Shown: positions 53,410 through 64,000 of the stretch, piece after piece
Layout: every line of letters begins with the position of its first letter
Numbering within the stretch: position 1 is the first letter of the stretch
Origin: Branchiostoma floridae
Lineage: Eukaryota; Chordata; Leptocardii; Amphioxiformes; Branchiostomatidae
Reading direction: 5' to 3'
DNA length: 64,000 bases
NCBI RefSeq assembly: GCF_000003815.2
Contig: NC_049979.1
Span: forward strand, 2,158,385-2,222,384
The notes under the pieces: generated by a model
The model's input: the letters and a program-made list of their open reading frames with translations, nothing else
The model's database searches: none
What the model was told of the DNA's origin: nothing
Translations under genes and position numbers: made by a program

Positions 53410-56101
53410 TTGCGAATAAATTTGATGCATTGGCTTCTAACTTCAGTGTTTCTTAGATGAGCAAGCAATTGTAAAATATTTGCCTTTTATTTTATTTTTT
53501 GCTATTGACTCGGCCCCAAGTTTGTCGACATACCCTTAAATCTGATACTTAGCTAGTAATGTTTTGTAAGTTTGGTTTCAGCTCCTCATCCCATGCTTGG
53601 CTTCTATAGATGAAACCTGATTATTAAACAGCCATCGCGACGACACGGGATGTCCCAATGTTTCTTTGCCCGGGCATTTTCTGTGCCCTTTGAAACGTGT
53701 AACGTTACATACAGCTGTAGAAAAGGCAAGTTTCAATATTCGTGATAGAATTCTGCAACTAGGACTCGTACCTTCCGTCACTCCAGAGCAATTTTTAGCA
53801 ATTTTTTTCTTGTGGCCGTTGTGAATGAAAAATTATGGTGATACGTCAAGTTGTTACAGTTAATAAAACAATCCCTTCCCGTGCGATGACCCCTTCTTCC
53901 GGATTCTATGAAGGTTCAAGGGTCACATTTAGATGACTCTGATTGGTCCCCTTCACAGGTAAACAGGTGGCTCAAGTTACCTTCAACGCCACGGACGCGG
54001 ATGCACTAGGCGGGGCGACGGCACCTCGGACGTAGCCCAAATTTTCCCGAATTTTTCTTTAAGTATACAGCTAAATGCTCAGCCACTAGAATAGGTAAAA
54101 GTTGGTGTCCATTTTGTAAAGTTATTTAGGAAATTTTGTCCTTAGTAAGCTTTCCCATTCGACAAGTTGGGAACTTCCGCCTCGATGGGGCTTTCCACAG
54201 TTGAATTTCGGAGTTATATTTAGTCGGGAATAACAAGGAAGGAAGGAGTCGTGAATCCTGTTCTCGTTGCCGTTGGACCTTCAGCTTCATGTATGTGGGA
54301 TCATTAGTGATCCAATAACTGTTGGAGGAACATTTGCTTCGCAAGAAACAGCGGTCAAAAATTCTCCCGGTTCCCCGGTTCAACTCGGTGCCAGAAAAAT
54401 ACAATTCAGGTAGGTTGCAACATTTCGGTACTAATCATATCAAGGAGGTTAAAATGAAAATTTAACGTAGGAAGGCAAGACATTGGAGCACGTCAGTGGG
54501 TATTCAAGTAGCCAAAGCACGCCTTACCTACTTGCTGATATTAGTAAGATAAGCACTTTTTAAACTGTCTGTATCTCCGATGTTGTACATGTATTACAAC
54601 GCTACATATATAGTGTGAGGAGGGTGTACGATAAAATGACGTCTAACGTAATTTACAGTAGGTACAGACCATTTTTGACCAGACGAAAATTGTGACATGC
54701 TGATCATTGTTGACACAACAAAAGTACAGTGACTTTCGTAAGGTCTTCTACATATATCTGAGCAGGTGGATAGTGACGTTAACGGAGTAACAAACGATTT
54801 TATGGAGAAAAAAAACATGTTGAGATTTACGTATTGTTCACACTACTTTGCTTGTTCTAAGGTGCAAACGTTCTTTGGCATATTGGGCTGTTTCTAGTAG
54901 AGGTTACGTAAGGGTTGCTATCAGTTCAGTTCACTTCACCTTCGGAGAGCTCCAGCTTTATTGAACGCAGCCCGTATAAATAATATATGATCAAGTTTGT
55001 CTGTANNNNNNNNNNNNNNNNNNNNNNNNNNNNNNNNNNNNNNNNNNNNNNNNNNNNNNNNNNNNNNNNNNNNNNNNNNNNNNNNNNNNNNNNNNNNNNN
55101 NNNNNNNNNNNNNNNNNNNNNNNNTAGGTGCTAAATCGAGTTTTATGTGGTGTAAATTTGGGCTTCCTAGCTGTTTGGCAGTTTGCTGTGAATCTGCAGG
55201 GTCGTTTTTGTGTCGATTTCTGTCTTTGCAGTCGAATATCCGATTATATTTGGTATGTGTTGTGACACCGACCGTTTTAAAGTCTTTTAGTGCCCTCTGG
55301 TGGTTGACCTTCGGACTGCAGCAGGACGTCCTGGTTTTGTATCTTTGGTTTCGGATGCTATGTGGTGTTGATTTCTTGGTGGTAGACAGCTGTTGACAAA
55401 AAGGAGAAAAGGCCGTCGTTTGGGCCTCCTAGCAGGCTGCTGTGGAACTACAGGATCTTTCTTTTAATATGTCTAACCCCCCTTATTTTTTGTTGACTCC
55501 ACTATTGCCACTATATATAGCGAACACTACTTTGATAAACATCTGGTCCAGTGCTCTGGGTCAGACATATGTCCGGTGTTGGTTTGGATCATCCTAAAGA
55601 TCTCTGCTTTCAGAAAATTCATATCTGCATAACGGTACTGTTATCACCCCCAATTGATTGATCTAACTTGCATAATTGATCATGAGGACATGCATTGTTC
55701 GTTGTGCTAATGACCATCATTAGCTTCATATTTCCTTTGTTTCACGATGGCAGAACACAGTTTTCGGTTTATGGGGATTCCTACAGTTAAGGGCAACAAG
55801 GTGACTAACACCGTCGAGAAAAGAATGTGACTCATTTATATCATGGCGGTTTAAATTGCATACAGATACACAACGTTATATGTCATCGTAAACAGAAAAC
55901 AATATGATGAGAGATGTGATGTGGCAATAGCATTTATGACTTAATCACCGTAGTTTTTATATTTATTTGTCATCCGGTTGCAAAATTGTTTTTTCAAAAA
56001 TCGTCCTTTGATTCAATAAATGCTTATTTTGAGTTCGGTACAAACACTGACTTTACAAGGCTAACACATAACAATCCCCTGTCTGTCATAGTGAGACGGC
56101 C
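53410..56101. other. Intergenic between phospholipase and ankyrin-Roc genes
   Basis: No secure gene. A short coding-like run after an AG at 53958 ends in TAG at 54034 and is too short to call. A direct repeat of the type gggcttcctagctgt / gggcctcctagcagg occurs at 55160 and 55422. A gap lies at 55006-55124. Confidence 0.4.
55006..55124. other. Assembly gap (119 N)
   Basis: Run of N in intergenic sequence. Confidence 1.
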
Positions 56102-59100
56102 ATGGCCTCGCCTCATTTCTTCCTCCAAGCTGCCGAGGATGGGGATATTGAGATCATCATGAGTGGACTACAAGAAGGAGTGGACGTCAATATGACTTGG
56201 CCAAGTACTACGGAGAATGACAAAGTAATAGACACGCTCTCACGTCTGTATTACAGTGAACCTAATGCACGATTTGTGTAATAGGCGAACGTACTGAAAT
56301 GTTTGTAACATATGTTTTGAAATTTGGACCCTGAACATTTAAACGTAGTGTATAAAATTTCGTCATCATTATACCGTACTGGATGATAAAATGATAATTT
56401 TCTCACATATTAATTTTTTTAAGAAAACTAGGACGTACATAGATACACATTCTAGTTAATGAGATTATCTTCATTGTGGCGTAGAAGTCAAGGCTATGCT
56501 GAAGTGTTGATACAGACATTACGTGTAGCATAAGGACCATCAGTTTGTACAGTAACTCATGACTAGATCTTCAATGTGAGTATATTGATCGTTATGTTAC
56601 AGGCAGGTGACACATGATCAATCAAGAAAGTTAATAAATTATTTGATAGGGCTCTCAAACATGTTACATATGTAACTGAAATTAGAGAGGAATATCGAAT
56701 GAAGAACTAATTTTCATAATAGATACTATACATACTATAATTCCGTATTGGTAACTGACAGCAATTTTATTCTTGTTGTTGTGACCATTGTCCCCATTAT
56801 TGTGTTGCAGGGCCGATATACACCTTTGCATTTAGCGTGTGAACGAGGCCATGACAAGGTTGTGGAGCTCCTAATTGAGAACCAGGCAGATCTCAACGTG
56901 CTTACTGCGGTAATAAAGTAGAAAGATAAAATGTTTCCAATTCTCAGCGTTATTGACTTCCAAATCAGATACACGAGTTTTCAGCTAGTATGTAGGTACG
57001 GCCATGACAAGGGCCTTGTTGTGAATTTTTTTGATAACAGAGATGATTTTTAGGTGACTGATGAGATAAGATATGTTTCTATATTTATGCACACGTCTAA
57101 TCCCCAGATCGGTTAATCCGTTGGCCAGGATCGGTGGATCAATGTTGTGCTTTGAACAGACAGAAATTTAGATGTAGCAGGATCTGTTTGCTGCTAATTT
57201 TCATTCTCCTACGCAGATACATCCGACGGCGCCAGCAAACCGCCTCTTGTCTGTACTCAACCGTCACCATCGGTTCCTGACCGCCCTGCTTATAAACATT
57301 AATGAGCTTATCATTATCTATGCAAAACCCCTTTTGAAAACTGAAAGGCCTATTCTCTACTTGGCTGACAGATGGTTTGTGGCGACGCCCATAGGAACTG
57401 ATGGTGATGGTTGAGATAGCAGAGTACAGACAAGAGGCGATTTGCTAGCGCCGTCGGATGTCTCTGCGTAGGAGAATGTTAATCTTATGATCAAGCTGAT
57501 TTCCAGGTGATGAAAGAGGTGAGAAGATGGAATCACACAAGATGTCTTGTATAACTACACAACATTACTCCTTTTTGAGGCACTTCATTTTATGTTACAG
57601 GAAGGAGACACACCCTTGCATGTCGCGTGTTATGAGGGTAATTACAACGTTGTGGAGCTGCTCATTAAGAATCAGGCAGATCTCAAGATGATTAATGAGG
57701 TAAGGAAGAATGACATCAGTCAGTCTGTAAAAGCACTACTCAATGATGCATCTTTTTGTGACCACTATTTTGTTACATACATACATGCATGCAGAGACAG
57801 AAGATGCTGTCTGAAACGCCTGACCGTTTCCAAAATCATACCATCATATCTTGTAGCAAAATGTATTTGTCCGGAAGCAACGACCAACTAGACAGCTGGT
57901 ATCACCCTCCTCCTTATTCAAAAAGGGACTGTTCCAAAATGTACAATGTAGTTCATTTTTATTTTTGTACTTCATAATGTACATTTAAGGTCTTAATCCG
58001 AAATTACGGTACGTTAAATGGGGTATGAATAAAGGGTTAATGACCCGCCCCGAGGTGTATATGGTGTCATAACGCCTGGTCCTTTGTTATAACCACCTAA
58101 TAAAACCACCGAGTGAGCGAAGCAAACGAGGTAGTTTTATGAGGTGGTTATAGCAAAGGACCAGGCGTTATGACACCATGTACACCGAGGAACAGGCGGG
58201 TCATTAACGTTATTATCATATACCTAGCCTACCCAAACTTGCAAACTCCTGTATGACGCATAGATCCCTTGGAAATAAACGTGTGAATTCCTTTGTCGAA
58301 TTTCTGAAAGTTCACATTTGTTCCTTGGTACCTACATTTGTTTACGGATTGCAGTTTTGAAACAAAATTCCCCTCGAAAAATATTGAAAAATTGCAGTCT
58401 TATTACCTTTGCCAGAATGACAAAACTCATTATCAATGTTAACAGAAGGAGCTATTCCCTCCTTGCAGTCTGTACTTATTCCCTCTGCTCTGGCATATGT
58501 TTCGCTCCTTTTGATTGGCCAAACCCTGCATATCTTGTGTGTATCGCTCAGTCTGGTTGGTCAGAATGAATCGACACCGGCGCCGGTGTCGATTCATTCT
58601 GACCAATCAGAAGGAGGATACACACCGGCCTGGTGTTACGGCGTCATAACCAACGTGGAACGGGGCCTTCTGATTGGTCCGCGGCGCCTGGCTATATGAT
58701 AATATGCAATAAACTTCATTGTCATTGTCATTGTTAAAACTAAACTCGGCACAAAAAGTTTGAGAACGGGTGTTCATGAATATCAATTAAGCAAGCGGGG
58801 TAACTTGAAAGATCCTTCCTTATTGGCTGTACCCGAATTGACCAACCAGGCCATCGCTTATGCTAAAAGTCGCGCGACTATTGGCTGCGCCGTATCGATT
58901 CAATTAGCACACCTGGTCCCACACACGTCTGGCACGGGCAACGCCCGCTTCGTCATTTACCATATATTGTGAAACAGTTGAAGGAGGCGGGCGATGAAAA
59001 TAGACGTAGACCCCCGCCAAATTGGCTTATAAATCATTTTAAAGTGATTTTTGGCCAAAAATGATAACGGGATCCTATTAGTAAATATTGCATGCACTAT

Positions 59101-62100
59101 CATGCCAAATGTTGGATCCTCTGGACTAAATTCCAGGGCACGGGAGGCAAAAATATACAGTTTTGGTCAGAAAATGGATAAAAATACTACAATAAAATCA
59201 TTTTAAAGGCATCTATCAAAAACAAACAAAAAACAAAAACAAAAAAACATTCACAGTATTGGCCCACTCTACCGCTGAGCCAATGTTCAGGACATTTGGT
59301 CAAGGAACGACGGAGATGAATTAAAGATTGTGACAAGAGAAGAAAGGAGAAGAAGAAAGAAAGTGAATCAGTACCATACCTAAAATAACTATACAAACCC
59401 GTGTGAGCTTTGCTGTGTTGCAGGTCGGAGCCACCCCTTTGCATTCCGCTTGCACGCAGAGAAGAGATCATGCCTTCGGGATCGAGCCCCTTGATAAGCA
59501 CTGGGTTGTGGAGCTGCTCATCAAGAACGGCGCGGATCTTCTGGCAACTACCGAGGTGACAAGAGGGAATCACTAACCAGAACGATGTGCTTATTATCAT
59601 ATTACTGTGCCTTTGATAGTAACACAGGATCACTTCATTTTGTGACCATCGCTTCAACAATTGTCTTACAGTTCGGACACACAGCTCTCCATCTAGCTTG
59701 TGAAGGAGGTCATGACAAGAGTGTGGAGGTGCTTATCCAAAATGGGGCTGATGTCCTGGCGACTGACAAGGTTAGTTAGAATGTAAAAAAAAAAAATAAA
59801 AATGATAACGATACCGAGGCTAACGAGGTAAGAACGTTATCGAGGAAAAAAAAGCAAACGATGTACCTACAGAAGCAACGCCCGACTACAAAATCATGTT
59901 CAAAATGATGTAGCATTTGACTGCTGTGTTACAGACCGGGGACACACCTTTGCATTTAGCATGTCAGGAAGGCCAGGACAAGGTTGTGGAACTGCTCATC
60001 AAGAACGGTGCTGATTTTAGGGTGACTAACAAGGTAAAGAACTGAAACAATTAAGTGTTTTCTATGCACACTATGCATTAGCTACACTATGCTTTATCAT
60101 AGTAAATGCCCATCGCTGTTCATGCCGCGTTAGGTAACTAAAGCCTAGCTTACACATTTAGCTCCCGGACACCAGCCGACCCTTAGCCGACTCAGGTCGG
60201 CAGTAGTTCGGGAGCAGTCTGACCAGTTTTGGCCACGCCTATCTTTCAGCTCCGAACATGTCCTAACCATGTCCCAACCAGTAAATGACTTACTCCCGAC
60301 TGTGTCCCGAATACTAACTAACCTATTCCCAACCATTCCGACCTCTAGCCACAGACTGCCAAATCTCTCCTGACTGATTCCCAACCGATTGCTGACCCTC
60401 TCACGACTTGAAATGGACATAATCAAAGATTTTGAAAAGATAGGTCATTTGTTTTTGATCAGAATGATCCTTTCCTCTATTTTGTAAACATCACCAAGAG
60501 ATTGAATTTGGATCACAGAAAGCTCCAATACGGTATTTATGGTTATTTTTGTTTTTGGCTGGATGTCGGTCGTGTGAAGTTCGGGGGTGATTCACGTACT
60601 GGTAATATTCATTTTGCTTGGGAATAAGATAGCAGACATCTGTTGGTAGGTTGGAAACCAGCTGGGAGTAAGTCAGCAGTTTTTATGGCTTGGTTTAATT
60701 AATCAGTTAAAACTGAATGCTGACTGCTGACTTACTCCCGAACACCAGTCAGACACAAGCCGACCGTGCCGAACACCAGCTGACCAACAACCAACCCATT
60801 CCAGACCTGCCGTTCAGAGCCGAATGTTTTAAACATTTCAAAACATTCGGATGGCGCAGCCGAACACCAGCCGACTCAGCCGAACGCCAGCCGACTACAG
60901 CCAACTTAGCTCCCGAATCACTCCTTAGTCGGGAGAGAGTCGGGAGCTAAATTCGACTATGTGTAAGAGGGGCTTAACAAAGTAAGGGAGCAATACAAAG
61001 AAATACATCACTGTAATAATTACCATGCAATTATTTGCCATAGAACTGCTCATCACTGCATTTTGTCAACTTTTGCTTTAACTATCTTCATTAACTATTG
61101 TGTCACAGGTCGGAAACTCACCTCTGCATGCGGCATGTGAAGGAGGTCATGGCAATGTTGTGGATCTGCTCATCAAGAAACAGGTCGACCTGCTGGTGAA
61201 AAATGCAGTAAGGACGTAACATATAAAAGACTAAACTCTATGATTGTACAGCAGACCTGCGTCAATATTCACTATCAGAGCAAGTTCACTATGAACTTCA
61301 AGTCTTTCAATCACATTGTCTTATTACAGGAATCCCAGATATCTGACATTAGATGTCAGATCTAGGGCTAACCCTACAACGGTAAAAGAAGGTATTCTTT
61401 GAAATGGCAGAGCTACTTTTTACATGTTTTGATTGATTATTTCTGGAAGGAAGGTACCTCTTTTGACGGAGGTTTACAGTTAAGGGGATTACTGCTGTTC
61501 GCAGCTGTATCTCCATGTTTCCTTTGCTGCATTCGTATGTAGTTTGCAATGTCGTATGCACGGAGCTGCAAGTTTAAGCACGTTGTTTTTTCACCGTAGC
61601 TGTTTGGATAAGTAATGTAATATTTCAGTAATCTTCCATAATGTTTGGTATTGTGGAACAGATCATCAATGTCGTCGTGTTGTTTCGGTATGCTTATCTC
61701 CAAGCAGATGTTGAGTTACGTGTTGTCTCGAAGCGGCTTGATCTGCCGCAGCCAGAGGAATCTCCAAGCAGATGTTAGATTTCGTCTTCCTTTACATTGC
61801 ATTGGTTGGTGCCAGTGCTATAGTTAACATGTCCCTGGGCATAAATGGACACAGCAATTATGTACAGATCATGTGAGTCATCTGTTAAAGTCAATCTACA
61901 AAGCCATGAATGGAACAAGAAAAACACATGCTGGGGTGGAAAGAAAGCCATAATGACTTTTTCTAGTTCTACCCCATCTAACTTAACAGGTAATTTATAT
62001 AAGTCTTCACTTAATAGCCTTATCTATTACATCCATTGTTGCGTACATTATGCTTACTGTTCCATTTACAATCCTATCCGTTTGATGTTAGGGAGACAAA

Positions 62101-63679
62101 CGCCCGATTGATCTTGCTGATGGACTGGACGGACGTACAAGGTTATTGCTCGAGGTAGGTAATGCAATTATTAATAACTTGAAACTGTAACCGTTATATG
62201 GTATGTGAGGATCACAACTCAAGTATAGTGTTTGAAATGCGTTCAATATGATAATCACTACTTCCTAGCAACATTGAATATTTTGTTCCGAGATAGAACC
62301 GCTTTATGAGATGCACATACGATATTAAGTAATAGATCCGTAAACTATTATCATAAGATTATACAATAGAGTGTTACAATAGAGCAATTCTAATCATACT
62401 GGTGATTGAATTAATTAGATCGTGGCATTCTTATGAATTATATGTGGCGTTCTTCCAAACCAAGTAAATAAAAGAATTCCAAAGACTTTGACATCCAAAT
62501 AATGGAGATAAAGATCTTAGCACACGTTCCCATCATGTCCTTCTACCAAATTTCTGACCATTTGGCTGAAATATCATTGAGTTGTAGTTGCAGGGTATAA
62601 AACTACCCCTGGTGTCCAAATTAATCCCCAAATTATGACGTGTAAGGATAAGGGTTAAGGTGATACCAAACACAACTGAAGATAAATCATAGCCTACATT
62701 TTTACCTCTCAGACAGAAACACGGAAGCAGGCGGAGTACAGCGAGCTGGTCTCCTCCGTGGGGTCTGAGGAGGGGACAACAGTCAAACTGTTTCTCTGTG
62801 GAGACGGGCAGGTCGGGAAAACATCTTTACGAGCGATTCTGAAAAAGGTAAGGACATAAGCAGCAAGAAGGCACATATTTCAAATTAGAGCAGTGTCGGG
62901 AATACAATTTGCTTTTGACACAAAATGTATAGATATGTACAAGATTAAGATGATAATGCAGAAGTGGTCAGATAACTTTCCAACAATAATAGCCTTCTCA
63001 GATGGCGATTCTGAAATGAATGCAAAGCATTCCGACTGTTCTCTTTATCCCAGACATTTTTCATCAATGGAGCTATTTGGAACATAAGGATGAAGTTCAA
63101 GAAAAGGGACGTCTTTAACCCCACCCCAGGGGTGCATGTATCCAGTAAAACCGTGCGGGGAATCGGGAGACTCAGTCTGCATGACTTCGCAGGACAGGCG
63201 CAGTTCTACGTCACACACGCCATGCTGCTCCGCACCACTAACGCCATCTTCCCTGTCGTCTACAAAATCACAGATGGGGAGGAGGAACAGAAACGGCAGG
63301 CAAGAAAATTTCCAGTAGTGACAAATGATTTACTTGAGTAAAGGTGGCCTTTCGTCCGAAAGTTGGTTCGCATATTATGTGATAACAATGTGCGTGAGCA
63401 CGATAAAAACTAACTATTCAGTGTAAGGCTTTGCTGCAAATGCTCACTGATAGTGCGCTTTCATTTGCGATTTATAAACCTCCCCAATACATGTAATCAT
63501 TTATAGGGTAAATAGAAAAGGAAGAAAAGAAGAAAAATATATGAATATATTTTGTTTATAATTCTTTCAGCTCCACGGTTGGCTGAGCTTCATCCACTGC
63601 AGTAACGCAGATCCTACCAACAAACCCCGGATTGTGATGATCGCCAGTCATGGTGACAAGCTACAGGACCAGCAGGCAG
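56102..63679 (+). CDS. Ankyrin-repeat Roc-type GTPase protein, 5' part (runs off window)
   Basis: Exons: 56102-56224, 56811-56909, 57601-57699, 59424-59555, 59672-59770, 59935-60033, 61109-61207, 62092-62154, 62713-62847, 63096-63299, 63571-63679, about 420 residues so far. The start MASPHFFLQAAEDGDIE opens an N-terminal cap. Six ankyrin repeats follow (TPLHLACERGHDKVVELLI type), each one phase 0-0 exon of 99 nt; the third has 132 nt, an 11-residue insertion. A short half repeat (PIDLADG) leads into a GTPase domain with P-loop GDGQVGKTS (301-309), DFAGQ (346-350) and a late SHGDK where NKxD is usual. This is the Roc pattern of ROCO/MFHAS1-like proteins; a COR domain would be expected to the right. 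Probably intracellular signalling or innate immunity; inferred. The acceptor of exon 10 could be 63102, and exon 10 appears to use a GC donor. Confidence 0.8.
57202..57478. mobile_element. MITE-like palindrome in ankyrin-Roc intron
   Basis: Ends ttctcctacgcagatacatc and tgtctctgcgtaggagaa, with ccgacggcgccagcaaa / tttgctagcgccgtcgg and cttgtctgtact / agtacagacaag inside. The middle (gaaaactgaaaggc, ttggctgacag, ggtttgtggcgacgc) matches 27680-27740 and 40675-40735, so the family also lies upstream of paralogues A and B. Confidence 0.8.
58038..58206. mobile_element. Long hairpin element
   Basis: Almost fully palindromic: taatgacccgcc / ggcgggtcatta, ggtgtcataacgcctggtcc / ggaccaggcgttatgacacc, ttataaccacct / aggtggttata. 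Loop near 58110-58125. Confidence 0.85.
58557..58606. repeat. Perfect 50-bp palindrome
   Basis: Perfectly self-complementary without a loop, centred at 58581/58582 (ggcgcc core, flanks tcgacacc and ggtgtcga). Outside it, gattggccaaaccctgc and ctgattggtccg-type words continue as weaker pairing. Confidence 0.9.
60141..60975. mobile_element. 835-bp terminal inverted-repeat element
   Basis: Left aagcctagcttacacattta and gctcccggacaccagccgac; right gtcgggagctaaattcga and tgtgtaagaggggctt. Internal repeats of gaacaccagccgac type lie at 60735-60900. No transposase-like ORF. Intronic in the ankyrin-Roc gene. Confidence 0.75.
61690..61785. repeat. Direct repeat of tctccaagcagatgtt
   Basis: tctccaagcagatgttgag at 61697 and tctccaagcagatgttaga at 61762, 65 bp apart, the same word as the end of the family 4 palindromes (13946, 14576). 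Confidence 0.6.
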
Positions 63680-63712
63680 GTCAGTTAGTAGCCCCAGAGT
63701 TACGTCGATGAC

Positions 63713-64000
63713 TAAGCCCCCTTTACACCAGAGCAAGAATGAGCCGGAATGCCGTCAGAATGAAAATTCTTCTCTATTCCTGGCAATTCCTGGCAATTCG
63801 TAGTGTGTTCCAGACATTCTTACTGCATTTCAGCTATCTGGCCCGAAAGTGTTTGACATGTTAAAAACTGTCGAGGTGCATTCGAAGTGGAGAAATATCG
63901 AATGGCATTCGAAGTGGATTCGAAGTGGATTCTAACTATTCTAACTGCAGCGTGACCGCATTCGACGGCATTCCAACATTATTCGAAACATTTTTATCTC
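63713..64000. mobile_element. Left part of a palindromic element, cut by window end
   Basis: Starts aagccccctttacaccagag, similar to the MITE family 3 end, then repeats of gcattcgaagtgga/ttcgaagtggattc. The right arm lies outside the window. Confidence 0.45.

Noticed and set aside
53958..54036. Possible small exon (QVTFNATDADALGG) after an acceptor-like AG
   Set aside because: Too short, no known domain, no donor or partner exon, and it lies behind the phospholipase poly(A) signal.
54126..54404. 92-residue minus-strand ORF
   Set aside because: No recognisable domain, no signal peptide, no splice context; likely chance or a decayed repeat.

Overview
This is a eukaryotic nuclear window with a compact, intron-rich animal genome style. 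The gene families (VWA/VWC, IGFBP-VWC, secreted phospholipase A2, ankyrin-Roc GTPase), the dense palindromic short repeats and the three unrelated LINE types suggest a marine invertebrate deuterostome, most probably an amphioxus (Branchiostoma). The species is inference; no marker sequence settles it. Nine runs of N (about 1.9 kb in total) break the assembly. Exon models were built by hand from ORF pieces, splice signals and reading phase. | Layout: 0.7-3.9 kb (-) is a 5'-truncated L1/Tx1-like LINE. 5.3-8.6 kb (+) is a nearly intact LINE with a 14-bp target-site duplication, inserted into a ~78-bp minisatellite. 9.2-20.9 kb (-) is a 13-exon gene for a secreted protein with one von Willebrand A domain and five VWC modules; one VWC exon carries an in-frame stop. 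21-24.7 kb is intergenic and repeat-rich. | 24.7-47.3 kb (-) holds three tandem paralogues of a small secreted IGFBP-VWC protein (CRIM1-like N-terminal architecture), here called A, B and C from left to right. B and C share an identical six-exon, 819-nt coding model and sit in a recent segmental duplication. A has one fewer VWC module, lacks one intron, and is out of frame in one exon. The intron of B contains a further LINE (34.95-39.7 kb, +) flanked by identical ~0.36-kb direct repeats next to a gap. | 48.7-53.3 kb (+) is a secreted phospholipase A2 gene with at least one exon missing, probably in a gap. 56.1-63.7 kb (+) is the 5' part of a gene with ankyrin repeats (one 99-nt exon per repeat) followed by a Roc-type GTPase domain; it runs off the right edge. 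| The most unusual feature is in the IGFBP-VWC cluster. Minisatellites there are built from splice signals: a 41-bp unit that is a complete 3' splice site plus the start of an exon (about 15, 22 and 3 copies in A, B and C), and an ~85-bp unit carrying the stop codon plus a 5' splice-like site. One intron is present in B and C with a GC donor and is precisely absent in A.
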